Positions 41,433-51,871 are shown, counted from the stretch's first letter. The stretch is 64,000 nucleotides of DNA from Pararge aegeria (GCF_905163445.1 NC_053200.1:15190001-15254000); one strand, 5' to 3'. Notes: a model not told the origin generated them from the letters alone. Translations and numbers: made by a program.

Positions 41433-41656
41433 ATTATTTTCGTACACATCTTTTTGAGCAACTTACTCAAATTTTTAACTCTTCTGTTGCAAATAAACTG
41501 AAATCAACTGCAACGTCGAATAGTCAAAAATACACAATATTAGCACGTTTTATGATAGCTATTGCATTCTTCTGAGGTTCAAAAAAAAACAGGAAAGATA
41601 CTTTATCCCTTTCTAATATAAGACGTATTCTATTGTAATTATTGTCATTTTGATTC

Positions 41657-42072
41657 GATGGCCGAGTGGCACATTGGGCAGCACCCTGCTTTCTGAGTTC
41701 AAGGCCGAGGGTTCGATTCCCAGAAGAGGAAATTGTTTATGTGATGAACATGAATGTTTTTCAGTGTCTGGGCGTTTATATGTAGATTATAAGTATTTAT
41801 ATAATAAAATAGAATAGAAAAACTTTATTGCAAGACAACACAATAGGAAAAACACAAGGAAAACAGTAATTGTACTTAATGCTACGGTGCAAAGGCGACC
41901 TTATCACTACAAGTGATATTTTAAAGGCAAACTGAGCGTGCGAAGCCGATAAAAATGTATATTATTTATTAAAATATTCATTAGTCGTCTTAGTAGGTAC
42001 TCATAAAACAAGCTACGCTTACTATGTGACCAGATGGCGATGTTTGTCGAAGTATATTTAATATTTATTTAT
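41657..42072 (+). mobile_element. SINE S1 split by LINE-C
   Basis: Head and first body part 41657-41806 (B box GGTTCGATTCCC, 'tttttcagtgtctgggcg'), then a foreign insert, then the second body part from about 41959 ('attcattagtcgtcttagta', 'caagctacgcttactatgtg'). Confidence 0.8.
41807..41958 (-). mobile_element. LINE-C 3' end nested in S1
   Basis: 'aaaaactttattgcaagaca', 'ggtgcaaaggcgaccttatc', 'aggcaaactgagc', reversed. Confidence 0.65.
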
Positions 42073-42502
42073 GTGTCACGTTGTAGTAGTAGTATCGAGT
42101 AGTAGAATTACTTCTTACCAATAAAGCAACTCTAAGTTTTAGGGTTCCATTACGAAATGCCCTGCAAATACATTCGGGATTAACTCCATTTGTTTAAAGA
42201 AAATAGGTTTTATACAGCGTGCATACGTAACAGCAAAACCGATTATGACTAAACTTTATATAAAACCTATTAGGCTAAGGGATTTTAAAAATCCAAATTA
42301 ACAAAAGCCGGTTAAAGTCACAGACACCGGCTAGCAACATATAACTGAATACAAACAGTTAGGCTGGCGCCTGAATTTCATGTGTTCACTGTCCAAACAA
42401 GAGTGTCGACTGAGTTTGCGCATAACTAACGCAACTATGCTAAACTGAACGCAGGTGGTCATTTCATTATGCTCTGAGCTAACACGACGTCGTTTATGAC
42501 AG
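42073..42502. other. No recognised feature
   Basis: Non-repetitive by eye. A minus-strand open frame at 42331-42522 lacks any motif I recognise. Confidence 0.35.
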
Positions 42503-44242
42503 AATTTACATAATCCTGTCATATTATATTAGAATGGCTTATCTTGGCTTCGTGAAGTCATGATAAGGTTTTTTTCATCCCAATGACGGGAGTGTTATGC
42601 ATCTTTCATTACATCACCTTTATTTAGGCGCATTACTTTGCGTATATGCTTATAATCCAATTTGTCCAACATCTGCACTAGTTTGTAGAATTCCATTATC
42701 TATCTAGTATAAATATTAAGATCATTATTAAGAGCAACGTATAAACCGTAAGCTTACAGAAAAATCCTATTATAATATTAGGGACTACTTAAATGATAAA
42801 AAGCTTGGGTGTGAATTGCTCTAGCTTCATAACTAAATAAATTTACTTTGAGATGGTGATAACAAAAAAAATTAATTACCCGGCTAAGTTTGTGGTGGGC
42901 TCTTCTTAGACCAGGGTGTAGGCGTGTTTGGAACCCTCGTAGCTTTAGGTTTAAGTTGGCGAACGAAGTTATCACCATCCCCTTACAATAATGTAAACGT
43001 GTATGTATAAACGCTTCATAAGTGCCTGTGATAGGCCTACGTGAATAAAGAAATTTTGAATTTAATTTGATACGCACTTACGAGCTATCACCACGTTGTT
43101 TATACCAGGCACATAATTCTGTCAGATTATATAAGAATGATTTATCTACGCTTGGCGAAATCAATATAAGTTTGTTTTAACCCGATGACGGGTAAGTAAT
43201 GTATTTACATCACACTGGCTCGTAACCTGAATCTTAAAGCATCCATTGGAGCTCATATTCCGAAATATTAAACACCCGTTTCACATTACCACACTTGTGT
43301 GTTATACGATGGTATGAAGGTAAAGCTTTCTTAGAAGATGAATCTTTCTTAATTTCAAGACGTTCATCGCTGGAGAAATGATAATTTCAATAATTTCATT
43401 CGTCAATTATTCGCATACATCTTTGCAGAATTCCATTACGTATATCTTTAGCTTATTCTATTAAGCTAGCTACCTTCGCATCTTGGTCTTCTTTATTTCT
43501 GCAAGTATCACATTGCAGAGTACCATAATATAGCAGCCATTTTATAAAATATAGTGTTCACATTGGAAACAAGGCTCTGATTCTCTTACATACATACATA
43601 CATTATACATTCCGATTATAAGACACTAATACATTTATAAACTGGTGGCATAGAATTTACGTCACAAAATTAATTTCACGTGCAATTAAGACTTCAATGG
43701 TATCAAAGCCTTGGCGCCGATGTCAAAACTTTTATCTCCTGACTATGCCGTAGAGTGAATCGTGTAACAAAGGGGAGTGGAGTTAACGTGACGTTAATTT
43801 CAATCGTCATTTGACCGTGTACATCTTACTTTGCAGAATTCCAATACTTATACCTTTTTCTAATTATAATTAGCTAGTTGCCTACTCATCTTTGCAAGTA
43901 TTACATTGCCGAGTTCCATAATATAGCAGCCATCTTCCGTAATACAGGATTTACAAGACGAGGTAACAAGACACAAACTTTCTTTTACATTCCAATTATA
44001 AGACGCAACTACAAGCATTCTTAAAAAGTGGTGGAAAGTGGTGGCAAGGAGTTTACGTCACAAAATTAATTTCATGCGCAATTAAGAATTCAATGCCATA
44101 GAAAATCAAAACCCTAGCGCCGATGTCGCAATGCCTATCCCCCGACTATACCGTGAAGTGAATCGTGTAACAAAGGGGGCAGGAGTTAGCGCGACGTTAA
44201 TTTCGTTAATTTCAACCGTCATTTGTTCGCGTAACAAAACGT
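42503..44242. repeat. Non-coding tandem duplication, about 400-bp units
   Basis: Unit 1 (43419-43820) and unit 2 (43821-44242) share, in order, 'ttgcagaattcca', 'gtaccataatatagcagcca' (variant), 'tttacgtcacaaaattaatt', 'agtgaatcgtgtaacaaagg' and a 'gacgttaatttca' end. Part of an older unit precedes at 43100-43418 and again at 42503-42720 ('tgacgggagtgttatgcatc' against 'tgacgggtaagtaatgtatt'). A LINE-A copy sits between the oldest two. No coding frame is conserved. Confidence 0.75.
42738..43070 (+). mobile_element. LINE-A-like 3' end
   Basis: Degraded last codons ('aaccgtaagcttacag'), stop context 'agcttgggtgtgaattgctc', then 3' region and a TTTTGAATTTAA tail. Same subfamily as 18300-18668. 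Confidence 0.85.
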
Positions 44243-44454
44243 CGTGTCACGGAGATCGTGGAACAGCGTCGCTTTGAACTCCAGTGAAGCGTGCAGGATT
44301 TACTGCTTCCTAAAATATAGGGTAACTCGGTAGCCTGGATAACTATTATTTAGTTACTTACCTAATGGAAATACCTTTTACAAGATGTTCCCCGCGGTTT
44401 TACCCGATTTAACTATGGGTTGCAATGAAACGTAATATGTACTACCTTATTAGA

Positions 44455-44587
44455 CAAGGGCGCGATTGGAACCCTCGAAAATTTAGTTTTATGTTATCGT
44501 CGTCATCTCACCATTATGTACGCATCATAAGTGCCATCTATAGGGCTACTTGAATCAAGATATTTTAGACTTTGACTTTGATTTTGT
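44455..44587 (+). mobile_element. LINE-A 3' tip
   Basis: 'gggcgcgattggaaccctcg', 'catctcaccattatgtacgc', 'gactttgactttgattttg' tail. Confidence 0.8.
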
Positions 44588-44797
44588 TACTCATATTACT
44601 TCAATTGGATGTCATATTGCATCCGTTTCTAAGACGCAGTAAATTGTTTATGCAATTATAGATTTATATTAATAAGATATATCGATATTGGTTAAGCTAC
44701 TGGGCAGTGGGCATTGGTAACAAGAACGATGTATTGAGTATCCGCGGGTTCAGTTCCCGTGTGTTTTCCGTGATGGTACAAGGTAAATGATTAAGGC

Positions 44798-45085
44798 GAT
44801 GTAATATCAGTTTGATGATCATCGTCTTTAACCCATTTTATCGACCCACCACACGGCACATCCCTCCCAGAATGAGAAGGGTTTAGGCCAGCAAAGTGCG
44901 GTTTTGTAGACTTAACGTTGAGAACATTGTGGAACACTCTCAGGCATGCAGGTTTCCTCACGATGTTTACCGTCGCCGCTGAAGCAAGTGATATTTCAAT
45001 TATAGGTGTGTGCTGGTACTCAATCTCGCCCCCCCGGAAGTGCAGTCGAAGTCCTACCCACTGGGCTATCACCGCATCAAGTGCT
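44798..45085 (-). mobile_element. SINE S2, reference copy
   Basis: tRNA-derived SINE, reversed. On the minus strand: head 'gcggtgatagcccagtgggt' (A box), 'ggacttcgactgcacttccg', B-box region, then 'aaatatcacttgcttcagcg', 'gtgaggaaacctgcatgcct', 'gagagtgttccacaatgttc', 'ccttctcattctgggaggga' and a short GATGATC tail. About 20 copies or pieces occur in the window, mostly 3' halves or isolated heads. Confidence 0.8.
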
Positions 45086-45102
45086 ATAATTAATGACTCA
45101 AA

Positions 45103-45211
45103 TTAAAAACGCACATAACTCCGAAAAAGTCAGTGGTGCGTGCCGGGGCTCGAACTTGGTCTCCACGAAAGGAAAACCGAAGTATTACCCACTAGGCTAT
45201 CACCGCTATCT
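45103..45211 (-). mobile_element. SINE S2 head half
   Basis: 'aaaacgcacataactccgaa', 'gtgcgtgccggggctcgaac' (B box complement) and 'actaggctatcaccgc'. Directly follows another S2 copy in the same orientation. Confidence 0.8.
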
Positions 45212-45394
45212 TTAAATACATGAAAACAGTATCTAATATTAACATGCAACCGCACACTTGTGCGAGTACATTTAAAACATGCACATCGGTTTGCCAGTAA
45301 TAGGGTTTACACCACAAAATGTTTCCTTTATTTTGTATTCTACTACTATTAGCGTACAATCTGTTGGCGAACCTTCTTTTATTTACATTAACTT

Positions 45395-45570
45395 ATTCAA
45401 AATTCATTTCTTCAAGTAGGTCTAGTTTATAAATACTTTTGAAACTTGACAAGTGGCTCTACCACCGGTTCGGAAGGTAGATTCTACCGAGAAGAACCGG
45501 CAAGAAACTCAGCATTGCTCTTTTCGAACATAATTTTTTAGATTAACAATCTTAAGAATTTTTCTATTTT
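45395..45570 (-). mobile_element. LINE-B 3' end
   Basis: 'ttcttcaagtaggtctagtt', 'ctaccaccggttcggaaggt', 'gaaactcagcattgctcttt'. Confidence 0.85.
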
Positions 45571-45599
45571 GTGACATATGACTCTATATTGTCTCTTCT

Positions 45600-45760
45600 T
45601 GAGCTGTTTTCAACGCCTTTGGTTGCCTGGAAGAGATCGCTATGTAGCGATGGGGCCGCCAAATTGTATACTTTTTGTTAAATTTTTACTTATAATTTTA
45701 ATATATGTTTATGTGGTGTACAATAAAAGTGTATTCATTCATTCATTCATATGACAGTGG
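45600..45760 (+). mobile_element. LINE-C 3' end, reference copy
   Basis: 'ggttgcctggaagagatcgc', 'tagcgatggggccgcc', 'gtacaataaaagtgtattca' and an (ATTC)n tail. A LINE 3' region by its AATAAA and microsatellite tail; no coding part seen anywhere in the window, so the clade is unknown. Confidence 0.6.
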
Positions 45761-45792
45761 TCTGCTTTCAAGCAACCTTGTCATTGATAGAA

Positions 45793-45968
45793 CCAGATCA
45801 TCATCATCATCGTCATCCTGACAAAACCTTTATGCTTTGAAGTTCTTAATAATGTTCTCAACAGCCTCGTGAAGTCCACCTACACGCACTTGGCTAGCGT
45901 GAGACTACCGCGTAAACCTTTCTCATTCTGGGAGACCCGTTCCCTGTAACTGGCCGGTAATGGGTTTA
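45793..45968 (+). mobile_element. SINE S2 3' half, diverged
   Basis: 'gaagttcttaataatgttct', 'gcctcgtgaagtccacctac', 'gaccgcgtaaacc'-like and 'actggccggtaatgggttt'. Confidence 0.65.
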
Positions 45969-46092
45969 AACAGATCAGACCAGAGAAAAATCAGAAATTA
46001 GTAAATTCCCAGATTGTCACTGTCGGGGTTGAACCTAGTACTTCCCACTTATATGACGACAGCGCTCCCCACTTCGCCAGGGCGATCGTCAA
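45969..46092 (-). mobile_element. SINE S3 head half
   Basis: 'agatcagaccagagaaaaat', 'gtcggggttgaacctagtac' (B box complement), 'gacagcgctccccacttcgc'. Confidence 0.7.
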
Positions 46093-46239
46093 TAAAGCGA
46101 AATCGTAGCTACGCTAGTAAAAAGATTCTCATTAAATTTATTTATTTATTAAGAGCACTAACAACACGTTTTTAAACATAGCACACACACAAAAACATGG
46201 ACTGATATGCACGTCAATTACAAGTGCACGTAGCATTGA

Positions 46240-46347
46240 CAGCCGATTAGCGCAGTGGGCAGCGACCCTGCTTTCTGAGTCCACGGCCGTGGGTTCGATT
46301 CCCACAACTGGAAATAGTGTCTGTATTGTCGTAGTATATAGTATATA
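46240..46347 (+). mobile_element. SINE S1 with central deletion
   Basis: Intact head (A box TTAGCGCAGTGGGCAGCG, B box GGTTCGATTCC) joined at about 46316 to the last ~30 bp of the body ('tctgtattgtcgtagtatat'). Confidence 0.8.
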
Positions 46348-46890
46348 AAAGCGTCATGTAAACTTAATTTGACAAAAAATCAGTGACGTTATCAAGTACC
46401 TACATACTTTTTTACACAAGTTGGTTAAAATATGTGCGCATTCTCTAATTCTCAATGTTAATTGTCACGATAAACTAGTTGCATAGACGCAAACACTACT
46501 AAGTCTAGATTTAATACAACCGCAAGACTAATAGTGCAATCTGAGTCTAATTTCTGCTTCCCAACTCGAATTTATTATAGAGTAGTCTAGGACTTTGTTG
46601 TACAAGCATTAACGATATTTGAGCTTCGTTATATGAGTCGTAGAAGGGATAAAGGGGACGAAATGTGAGTCAAAATAGCACGCAGCTGTTCCGATGTTAT
46701 AATACCATGTCATAACACATGGTATGTTTACCGTCTCTAATATTAGTTATTGAAAAAAACTTAAACCTCCTAAAACATTTAAGATGTCAAAAACGTCAAC
46801 TTCTTTGCTAGATTACAAAAAAAGGATCTAAACGAGTTTCCCTACTATTCCATATATGTTTGGGCTTAAGAAAACGAATCTCTTTAAACA
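46348..46890. other. No recognised feature
   Basis: Unique-looking. A small dyad ataccatgt/acatggtat at 46700-46723. No gene seen. Confidence 0.35.
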
Positions 46891-47120
46891 TTGGATAGAA
46901 GAAGACGTTACTTTGCGGAATTCCATGATATATTATGAAAATTAAGCTTAATTTGCTATACTCCGCGAAAAGCAGGAGAAGTTGTATGTTGCAATTTATA
47001 ATTTCTTCAATCTCTATACTCCACACCAAACAGATTTTCGACAATGTACCCGGAGCATCCTCAGTAAATTATAAATAAAACCATACAGATTCTCCTTCTT
47101 TTCACGGAGTATAAGCTTAC
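46891..47120. mobile_element. Two PLE 3' ends in opposite directions
   Basis: A minus-oriented unit (46891-47052: 'gacgttactttgcggaattc', 'aaattaagcttaatttgc', 'actccgcgaaaagcaggaga', 'caccaaacagattttcgaca') meets a plus-oriented partial unit (47066-47120: 'accatacagattctccttct', 'ttcacggagtataagctt'). Confidence 0.65.
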
Positions 47121-47559
47121 TTTTTATAACAATACACTTCAACTTATAATGGTATCAACAGTACCTCTATATTTTAAATCTCTTTGACTGGCGCAAAGCT
47201 AGAGATACCTAGAAATCCTAGAATTTAAACTACGTGCCGCATAGGAAGTGTAAACCTCGCCAGTTTAAATAAAGTTTTCGCCGGCGATAGGTATACTCGC
47301 TGCTTCAAAGTCGAATTCAAATCCAAAATATTCCCTTTTCAAGCTCCTGTAACTAAAAGTTCTTTTGAATTGTGGAAAAGTTTATCTTAGCCTCGAGCGT
47401 AATTTTTTGTGTTGAAACTACTACCGACTCACTTACCGCGTCTTCTTTCGCTTTGAATAAAAAAATGCACAGTCAATTAGTCGCAACGATATAAATCTTA
47501 CCTAACGGAATTCATTTATGAATTTTACTTTACATATATATGATTTTATCATCGTCATC
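47121..47559. other. No recognised feature
   Basis: Includes 'cgaattcaaatccaaaatat' near 47315, probably a degraded LINE-B 3' end. Otherwise unexplained. Confidence 0.35.
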
Positions 47560-47976
47560 ATCATTAGATCAACCCATTAGCGACCCACTACAGAGCACGG
47601 GTCTCTTCCCATTATTATAAGGGGTTAAGGCCGTAGTCCACCACACTGGCCCAGTTCGGATTGGTGGACTCCACACACCTTTGAGTACATTATGAAGAAC
47701 TCTCAAGCATGCAGGATTCCTCACGATCTTTTTATTTACCGTTAAAGGCTCTTCTTAGTGAAATCTGCCTTCCGAACCGTTGGTAGAGTCACTACAAACA
47801 GACTTGACGTTTCATAAGTGCTTATTAATTAGGCCTTCTTGAAATAAATGAATTTTGATATTTTAAATTACCTAAAAACGCACATAACTTATAGGAGTTG
47901 GAGGTGCGTGCTGGGATTCGAACTCGGAACCCCGAAAGTGAAGTCGAGCTCCTACCCAATGCGCTATCACCGCTCC
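47560..47976 (-). mobile_element. SINE S2 split by LINE-B
   Basis: S2 3' half at 47560-47747 ('catcatcattagatcaaccc' through 'tatttaccgttaaag') and S2 head half at 47863-47976 ('aaaacgcacataacttatag', 'gggattcgaactcggaaccc', 'gcgctatcaccgct') are parts of one element separated by an insert. Confidence 0.8.
47748..47862 (+). mobile_element. LINE-B 3' end nested in S2
   Basis: 'ggctcttcttagtgaaatct', 'cttccgaaccgttggtagag', 'aataaatgaattttgatatt'. 5'-truncated to 115 bp. Confidence 0.8.
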
Positions 47977-48198
47977 AACAACAACGATTTTATAGTTATA
48001 GATATTTTTACAAGCATATTTTAAGTTGTGCATTCTTGTATAAAATAAACGGTTGTACTCGTAATTTTCAAAAAGCACATTTTCAATTAAGTGTATCTCT
48101 AAAAAGAACTGTTTGTATAGGTGTAGTCTTTACATTTTTTTTTTGCATTCGGTCCAGCACTTTCGGAGTCTATTGCCTAGAGCCTATAACAAAAATAT
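47977..48198. other. No recognised feature
   Basis: Short AT-rich stretch between SINE and PLE sequence. Confidence 0.3.
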
Positions 48199-48560
48199 AA
48201 TATGAAAATTAAGCTTAATTTGGTATAGGTACTCCGCGAAAAGCAGGAGAATCTGTATGGTGTAATTTATAATTTCTTCATACCTTATACTCCACACCAA
48301 ACAGATCTTCGGCAATTTACCCTCTACGCACGGAGACTTTGAGACCTAGACGTAAATGTCATGAAAAATTCACCAAATGTGTCGCGTTTTATACCTATAT
48401 TACCCCCTTACCTTATTTATCTAAGCCCCTCCCACCTCATTAGTTCCTCTGAATATGTTTAATAGAGGTGAAGTTGTTAAATCTATTAAACATATGCTAA
48501 TTAAGCTTAATTTTCATTATTTATCATGGAATTTCGCAAAGTAACGCCTGCTTCTAACCT
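48199..48560 (-). mobile_element. PLE copy with both termini, internally deleted
   Basis: On the minus strand: terminal block 'gaagcaggcgttactttgcg', 'aaaattaagcttaatt', then directly the last PLE codons ('TSPLLNIFRGTNEV', stop), the 3' region ('attgccgaagatctgtttgg', 'ctgcttttcgcggagtac') and the start of the inverted terminal block again ('aaattaagcttaattttca'). The RT and nuclease domains are absent. It links the 'gcgttactttgcg' block to the PLE rather than to an unrelated MITE. Confidence 0.65.
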
Positions 48561-48631
48561 ATACTTGTATACTAGTATAATATTTTTTGAATAATAAAAA
48601 AATTATACTAGTATTTATTTCAGAAGAATCT

Positions 48632-48690
48632 AATGTACGCATCAAAAGTACCATCTATGAGCCTGTTTAAATAAAGATATATTTGACTGT
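48632..48690 (+). mobile_element. LINE-A 3' tip
   Basis: 'aatgtacgcatcaaaagtac' to 'aaataaagatatatttgact'. Confidence 0.7.
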
Positions 48691-48921
48691 GATGCCTTAA
48701 TTATCAGTGGTCTGCAATGAAATCCTCTTTTAAAAATAAATATGACGATTCAAATGTTCTGAATCTGTCCCCGTTGGCCGATTTTTTCCATCACGTCTAG
48801 GTTTTTTTTCTATGATTTTTTTTTCAAATTTCAAAAATTTGGGTTTTTTTTTTATTTTTTTTTGCGCGTTAATGTTACAAATAGTGTATAGTGTATGTAC
48901 AAAATAAGTTTTAGCGAGTTG

Positions 48922-48924
48922 TAA
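48922..48924. repeat. Harbinger target site duplication, left
   Basis: TAA, matched by TAA at 52028-52030. Three-base TWA duplications are the rule for PIF/Harbinger. Confidence 0.85.
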
Positions 48925-48956
48925 TGGTGCTCCCACATTGCCGTTAGAAAATGTTT
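48925..48956 (+). repeat. Harbinger left terminal inverted repeat
   Basis: 32 bp, pairs with 51996-52027. Mismatch at position 23 only (G against T). Followed by AAATGTTT and AAACATTT words to about 49103. Confidence 0.9.
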
Positions 48957-49104
48957 AATAACGTTAGTAAACATTTGTTAGCAAACATTTAATCACAAAT
49001 AAATTTTCATGTTAGAAAATGTTTAGTAATGTTAGTAAACATTTTATAACAAAACAAATTATAACAAAATAAAACATGTGTTATCTTTTGTTTGTAAACA
49101 TTTT

Positions 49105-49255
49105 ATAAGGGTGATGGCGGGATAGGCGGTGCGGTGCGGTGGGGGTTAGAGTACGCAGGTCGCTGCGCGTGGTGTCTCGCTTGTCAGTTCCTTTGTGTCA
49201 GCGTGCATCGCTGTGCGTGTGTATTAGTGGTTGCGCGTGCGCCAAGCAATAAAAT
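49105..49255 (+). promoter_or_regulatory. Promoter and 5' UTR of the MADF gene
   Basis: A GC-rich stretch (gcggtgcggtgcggtggggg, then 'gtcgctgcgcgtggtgtctc') in an AT-rich element. TCAGTT at 49184-49189 fits the arthropod initiator (TCAKTY), which would give a roughly 70-nt leader to the ATG at 49256. No TATA box. The initiator call is inference. Confidence 0.45.
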
Positions 49256-51271
49256 ATGTCCGGTAATTGGAATAACGATGATGTTTACAAACTGATTGAA
49301 ATGTTTCAAGCAAGAGAAGTACTATGGAACACGATGTCAGAGAGCTACAAAGACCGAAATAAAAAACACGATGCTTGGATGGAAATTGCCAGTGAATTTA
49401 ATATGGATAAAAAAGTAATTGAAAAAAAGATTCGATCACTCGTAGGTCAATTTAACCGAGAATGTAAATCTAATAAATCTGGTGCAGGAGCTAATGAGTC
49501 AAGTAAATGGTTTGCATTTAAAAAACTCATGTTCCTTAAAGGCAAAAATATTCCAAGTTTAACTGTCGATGGAGGGTTGCAGGTGAGTTTTATTTTAACG
49601 TCTTTTAATAATATTTAGATGCCCAGTCCAAAAACCCTTCATTTGAAAAATATTCTGCGAATTCTTTTCTTATTTCTTTCCCATCATCTGTCAGGGATTC
49701 ACATGCTTCAAGTGGTGTTAATTGCTGCTGTTCTAATCTCCATTGTCCATCGATACGTGTACCAGTTACTATGTCATCTCCATCATAGTATTGAGATGGA
49801 GCGTAAATCATGCTCGATTCAGTTTTTCTTATAAAATTATGCAGTAGCACGCATGTCATAATTAAAGTAGTAGTTTTTTCTGGATCTAATAATATTGTAG
49901 TTCGTAAAACTCTAAATCTGGCTGACAAAATCCCAAATGCGTTCTCTACTGTTCTCCTCGCACGACTCAGTCTATAACTGAAGATTCTTTCCTTAGAATT
50001 GCTATCCTGTGGTCCTGGAAAAGGTTTTAATAAGTGTTTTTGTAAAGGGAACGCATCATCTGTTACGAACACATAAGGAAGAGGTTTGTTTCTGCCTGGT
50101 AGTGAGCTGTCACTGGGTATTTTTAAACTATTGTCGTTAATTTTATTTCGAAATTTTGTGTTTGCGAAAACTCCGCCATCACTTATGCGTCCTTGGCAGC
50201 CAATATTCACGTACAGAAAGTTGTATTCTGCGTCCACTATCGCTAAAAGTACAACGCTGTAAAATCCTTTATAGTTGTAATATTCACTGCCGCTATCAAT
50301 TGGCTTTTGTATGGCTACGTGCTTTCCATCGATACTTCCTAAGCAATTTGGGAAATTCCATTTTTCTTCAAATGAATTTGCCACGTGTAGCCACTCTTGA
50401 GGTGTTGTTGGTATCTGGAACAAAAATAGAAGATTAAGAAATAGGCGCGAAAAATAAATTTATAACTCGTTATTCTAACAAATTTTATTGGATATTTTTA
50501 TTAAGTATGAAATATTAATAGAATACACTATAAAAAAATATGATTTCAGTTAAGGGTTGTTAAGTAATAGAAAAAGAAAATCGCGGTTATAGATTTTTTT
50601 ACAATTTTAGCTAATTTGACGCGCCTATAACTTGAAATTATCGTTTAGTTCTATTCTTTCAGGGTAACGAAGAAAACAGAATTGCTTCAGAAAACACTCT
50701 CAGTTTGAACGAAACAGGAAATACTGTCACTGATGAAACTACGGGCACGCCTTTCGCCACCCCAAAACCATTTCGGAAAAGAAGACGGCCTGAAGTAGAA
50801 CAAGATCCAACACAACAAGAAGCTGTAAATATTTTACAAAGAATGTACGAATCTAGAAAAAGCAGGGATGAAAATGACGCATTTGGAGAGTATGTCTCGA
50901 TGAAACTGAAACAAATAAAAAACAGTAATGCTAAGAATACTGCTCAACATCACATTAACAATATTTTGTACAATGCGACAATGGGACAATATGATTTTCC
51001 AACAACCTTTACAGACCCAACCGCTAGTAGTTCCTGGGGATACAACTCTGAACCAAATCTATCCACTTTTTCGGAAAATAATGCTGACTGTAGCTCGAGA
51101 GGATACTACACCGCACCGAGTCCCTCGGCTTCATTTGAAACCAGTTCTTCGGATAACTCCAGGACACATACTCGTACCAGCGCAAGAACACAGAGTCCGT
51201 CTAATTTATCGGAATCAAGCCAAGATTCGACCCAATCATTAAACGATTTGTTGGAATCAATCAAAAATTAA
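49256..51271 (+). CDS. MADF/BESS DNA-binding protein of Harbinger
   Basis: Second gene of the transposon, 311 aa from two exons: 49256-49582 and 50663-51271. The donor (CAG|GTGAGT) and acceptor (TTCTTTCAG|G) are consensus and join in phase 0. Residues ~5-85 form a MADF (Myb/SANT-like) domain: 'YKLIEMFQAREVLWNTMSES', 'DAWMEIASEFNMDKKVIEKK', 'IRSLVGQFNREC'. A basic patch (RKRRRPE) begins the second exon's conserved part. Around residues 165-210, 'DENDAFGEYVSMKLKQIKNS' and 'HHINNILYNATMG' resemble a BESS motif. The tail is Ser/Thr-rich. In known Harbingers the Myb-like partner binds the ends and helps import transposase; that role is inferred here. AATAAA at 51370-51375. Its intron contains the transposase's last exon. 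Confidence 0.85.
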
Positions 51272-51812
51272 AAAATACATGTTTGGTTTGTTAAGTATTA
51301 AAAAAATTATTAGTAAGGTAAGATAGGTACCTACCTAAAGTATGATTAGATTAGATCATATTAAAAGTAAATAAAAAAATAATTAAAAATGTTGTTTGAC
51401 TTACCTGTATGTATTCCTTTAAAACCTCATTGAGAGCCTCGCACACTTCTGGTACGATAATAGATATCACTTGGTCTGACAACTTGAACACATTTCCAAG
51501 ACTTTTATAACTGCTACCAGTTGCCAAAAATCTTAACGTTACCGCAAGTCTTTCCGTCACACTTACAGATTTTCTAAATGTAGTGTCTCGTTTGCCTATT
51601 TTTGCCCCAATTAAATTTTGTAGATATTCAAATTCGGAACTGTTCATTCTTATAAAATCTTTTAAGCAACCATCAATACCTAAATCCTTGAGATAGTCTG
51701 TGGCACTATATTTTCCTCTAGCTTTTAGCGTTTGGCGCATCCAATAAGAGCGCTTTTTCTTCTTTTTTAAACAAAAAATAAAAGCTATTCCAATGAGCAA
51801 ATCTTCTTCCAT
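49605..51812 (-). CDS. Harbinger DDE transposase (HARBI1-like)
   Basis: 405 aa from two exons read on the minus strand: 51812-51405 and 50414-49605. The donor (ACAG|GTAAGT) and acceptor (TTGTTCCAG|A) are consensus, phase 0. Exon 1 holds the N-terminal helical part ('RMNSSEFEYLQNLIG', 'SVTERLAVTLRFLATGSSYK'). Exon 2 holds the nuclease: D165 in GSIDGKHV, D215 in GRISDGGVF, D255/D256 in VTDDAFPL, E293 in RRTVENAFG, so all expected acidic residues are present. The length is normal for the family. It should cut and paste the element at TWA sites. A minus-strand AATAAA (49594-49589) lies 10 nt after the stop. Its intron (50415-51404) contains exon 2 of the MADF gene on the other strand. Lys run near residue 16 may act as a nuclear signal (inference). 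Confidence 0.92.
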
Positions 51813-51871
51813 TTTCGTGTAGACGTCCTCAGCCCTCAGAAGGCGAAACCAAACTGCGAGCCAATACTAGA

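Noticed and set aside
42503..44242. CRISPR-like or satellite array
   Set aside because: Units are about 400 bp and few, with no short regular repeat; the composition and repeats are those of an insect genome.
49605..50437. Plus-strand ORFs across 49619-50437
   Set aside because: Antisense shadows of transposase exon 2.
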